A DNA stretch of 64,000 nucleotides from Dyadobacter sp. CY312. Lineage in GTDB: Bacteria; Bacteroidota; Bacteroidia; Cytophagales; Spirosomataceae. The DNA lies in NCBI RefSeq assembly GCF_021390535.1, contig NZ_JAJUXG010000001.1, positions 248,001 through 312,000 of the forward strand, read 5' to 3'. A program made the position numbers and the translations under genes. Below, one piece after another: positions 62,995 through 64,000 of the stretch; within the stretch, counting starts at the first letter, position 1, and the number at the start of each line of letters is the position of its first letter. The notes under the pieces are model-generated. The model searched no databases, was not told where the DNA came from, and saw only the letters and a program-made list of their open reading frames with translations.

Positions 62995-63583
62995 GGTAAG
63001 GACTTTACAGGATGAGGAAGGTGTTCGAAGGATTGAAGGATTGGCGATTGTATTTGATTCACCTTCCCGAATTATGCGTACACTCAAGTCTGTTTCCAGA
63101 GGGGTTAACAATTTCCAGGAAGTGATTGACAAAAATGCGCTTGACGGGGCTGACTTCTCAAATGCAATTTCCTGCTGGAATCACAACGTGGACTATATTT
63201 TAGGATCAGTCCGGAATGGTACAGCAACATACGAGATTGATCAAACGGGAATGCCTTACAAAACTCTTCCTCCGGATACTCAGTTGATCCGAGATATGGT
63301 ATTTGCGCCTATTGATCGAAGAGACGTAACAGGAAGCTCTTTTGTATTTAATATTGCTCCAGATGGAGATTATTGGGAAAGAGGATCGAATGGTTTGGTA
63401 ACCAGGTACGTGAAGAAAATTACAGTTATATCAGAGTGGGGTCCAGTTTCTAGGCCCGCTTTCCTTGATACTACTACTGAGGTTGTTTCTAGATCTTTTG
63501 ACGATTTTATTGCTACGTTTCAACAGGAAGAAAAATCATACAACGCACAGCTCGCAAAAATGCGCCTTGCGATAGGATTATAA
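62960..63583 (+). CDS. HK97-family prohead protease
   Basis: A 207-residue serine protease that matures the procapsid. The catalytic His is His75 in CWNHNVDY, and the Ser is Ser126 or Ser127 in VTGSSFVF. The opening EGLAIVFDSPS and the ISEWGPVSRPAF stretch are typical. It is placed between portal and capsid, as in HK97-type phages, and overlaps the portal gene. Confidence 0.93.
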   Translation: MEKTFLPQELSEVRTLQDEEGVRRIEGLAIVFDSPSRIMRTLKSVSRGVNNFQEVIDKNALDGADFSNAISCWNHNVDYILGSVRNGTATYEIDQTGMPYKTLPPDTQLIRDMVFAPIDRRDVTGSSFVFNIAPDGDYWERGSNGLVTRYVKKITVISEWGPVSRPAFLDTTTEVVSRSFDDFIATFQQEEKSYNAQLAKMRLAIGL

Positions 63584-63609
63584 ATTTTACACTATACATA
63601 CAAATAATA

Positions 63610-64000
63610 ATGGCTAAGAAAACACTAAAAGATTTAAAGGATGAATTGGCCTTGCGATCCGCGGAGGCTGACAAACTTCTTGAAGCGGGTGATGCTGAGC
63701 AAAGAAATTTGAACAGTGACGAACATGCTGCATTTGAGACAAAGTCGGCTGAAATCCGATCCTTGCAAACGCAAATTGCTCAACTGGAAGTGCAAGAGTC
63801 GTTCCAGATCGGTCGTGCTGCTGCGGGCGGAGCTGGTATGGGCAACCGTGATAGTTCAAAACAGGATCGCAAGGATATGGCTCGTTTCAATTTGAACCGC
63901 GCTTTATTACTTGATGCCGAGCAACGCTCATTGGATGGCATTGAACTTGAAGTGTCGCAGGAAGGAGAAAAGCGTGCTTTGCAGGATGGTATATCCATTC
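63610..64000 (+). CDS. Major capsid protein, N-terminal part (3' end outside window)
   Basis: The frame starts at ATG 63610 and is open to the window edge (130 codons seen). The N-terminal region is a charged coiled-coil scaffold-like delta domain (LKDLKDELALRSAEADKLLEAG, AFETKSAEIRSLQTQIAQLE), which is usually removed by the prohead protease. The mature capsid would start soon after. Order after portal and protease strongly supports this call, although the HK97 fold itself lies beyond the window. Confidence 0.85.
   Translation, partial: MAKKTLKDLKDELALRSAEADKLLEAGDAEQRNLNSDEHAAFETKSAEIRSLQTQIAQLEVQESFQIGRAAAGGAGMGNRDSSKQDRKDMARFNLNRALLLDAEQRSLDGIELEVSQEGEKRALQDGISI

Overview
The window comes from a Bacteroidota chromosome, most like the Cytophagales (Dyadobacter/Spirosoma type). 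Three SusC/SusD pairs, a hybrid two-component regulator, a type IX secretion (T9SS) sorting domain, Bacteroidota-type TAnnTTTG promoter boxes and the near absence of Shine-Dalgarno sites support this. The genus is inference. No tRNA or rRNA genes were seen.

Layout. (1) 1-8443, plus strand: a nutrient locus with a cut-off c-type cytochrome of the PVC heme-binding type, SusC, SusD, a Tat-exported hydroxypyruvate-isomerase-like TIM barrel and a ThuA-domain protein. (2) 8986-16756, plus strand: a propeller-type sensor kinase with an in-frame 15-bp tandem repeat in its dimerisation hairpin, its NarL-type response regulator, and a 1341-residue T9SS-exported beta-helix protein. (3) 16861-21434, minus strand: a NamZ/DUF1343 muramidase, a secreted RidA-like protein, an NTF2-like protein, then CysC (APS kinase) and CysQ (PAP phosphatase). 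(4) 21526-31363, minus strand: a GH16 lipoprotein, a PAPS-type sulfotransferase, a CHR-family transporter one base from an arylsulfotransferase-like gene, then SusD and SusC, with a divergent hybrid regulator (31662-35786). Regions 3 and 4 together hold the parts needed to make PAPS, transfer sulfate and clear PAP, beside a glycan-uptake locus. (5) 36157-43634, minus strand: SusC, SusD, a glycerophosphodiester phosphodiesterase and a nucleotide pyrophosphatase-like phosphodiesterase, apparently for taking up and cutting phosphodiesters. Two inverted copies of a roughly 180-bp noncoding repeat lie 14 kb apart, either side of the SusCD/regulator core.

(6) 44436-64000: the left part of a prophage, running off the right edge. 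Order: tyrosine integrase; a leftward block of accessory genes (HEPN-like protein plus partner, PIN-domain protein plus partner, DUF4145 protein, zinc ribbon); a tandem-HTH repressor with a divergent promoter and nested operators; Rha/KilAC antirepressor; excisionase-like protein; small early genes; a RepL-like replication protein; a leftward beta-helix tailspike-like gene; then HNH, TerS, TerL, portal, prohead protease and the start of the major capsid protein. A 650-bp noncoding stretch (46677-47330) in the accessory block is rich in perfect palindromes, a four-run G-tract and short tandem repeats.

The best candidates for something new are the sulfation cluster linked to a Sus locus and the HEPN/PIN/DUF4145 block between integrase and repressor. 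Everything here was read from sequence without database searches.
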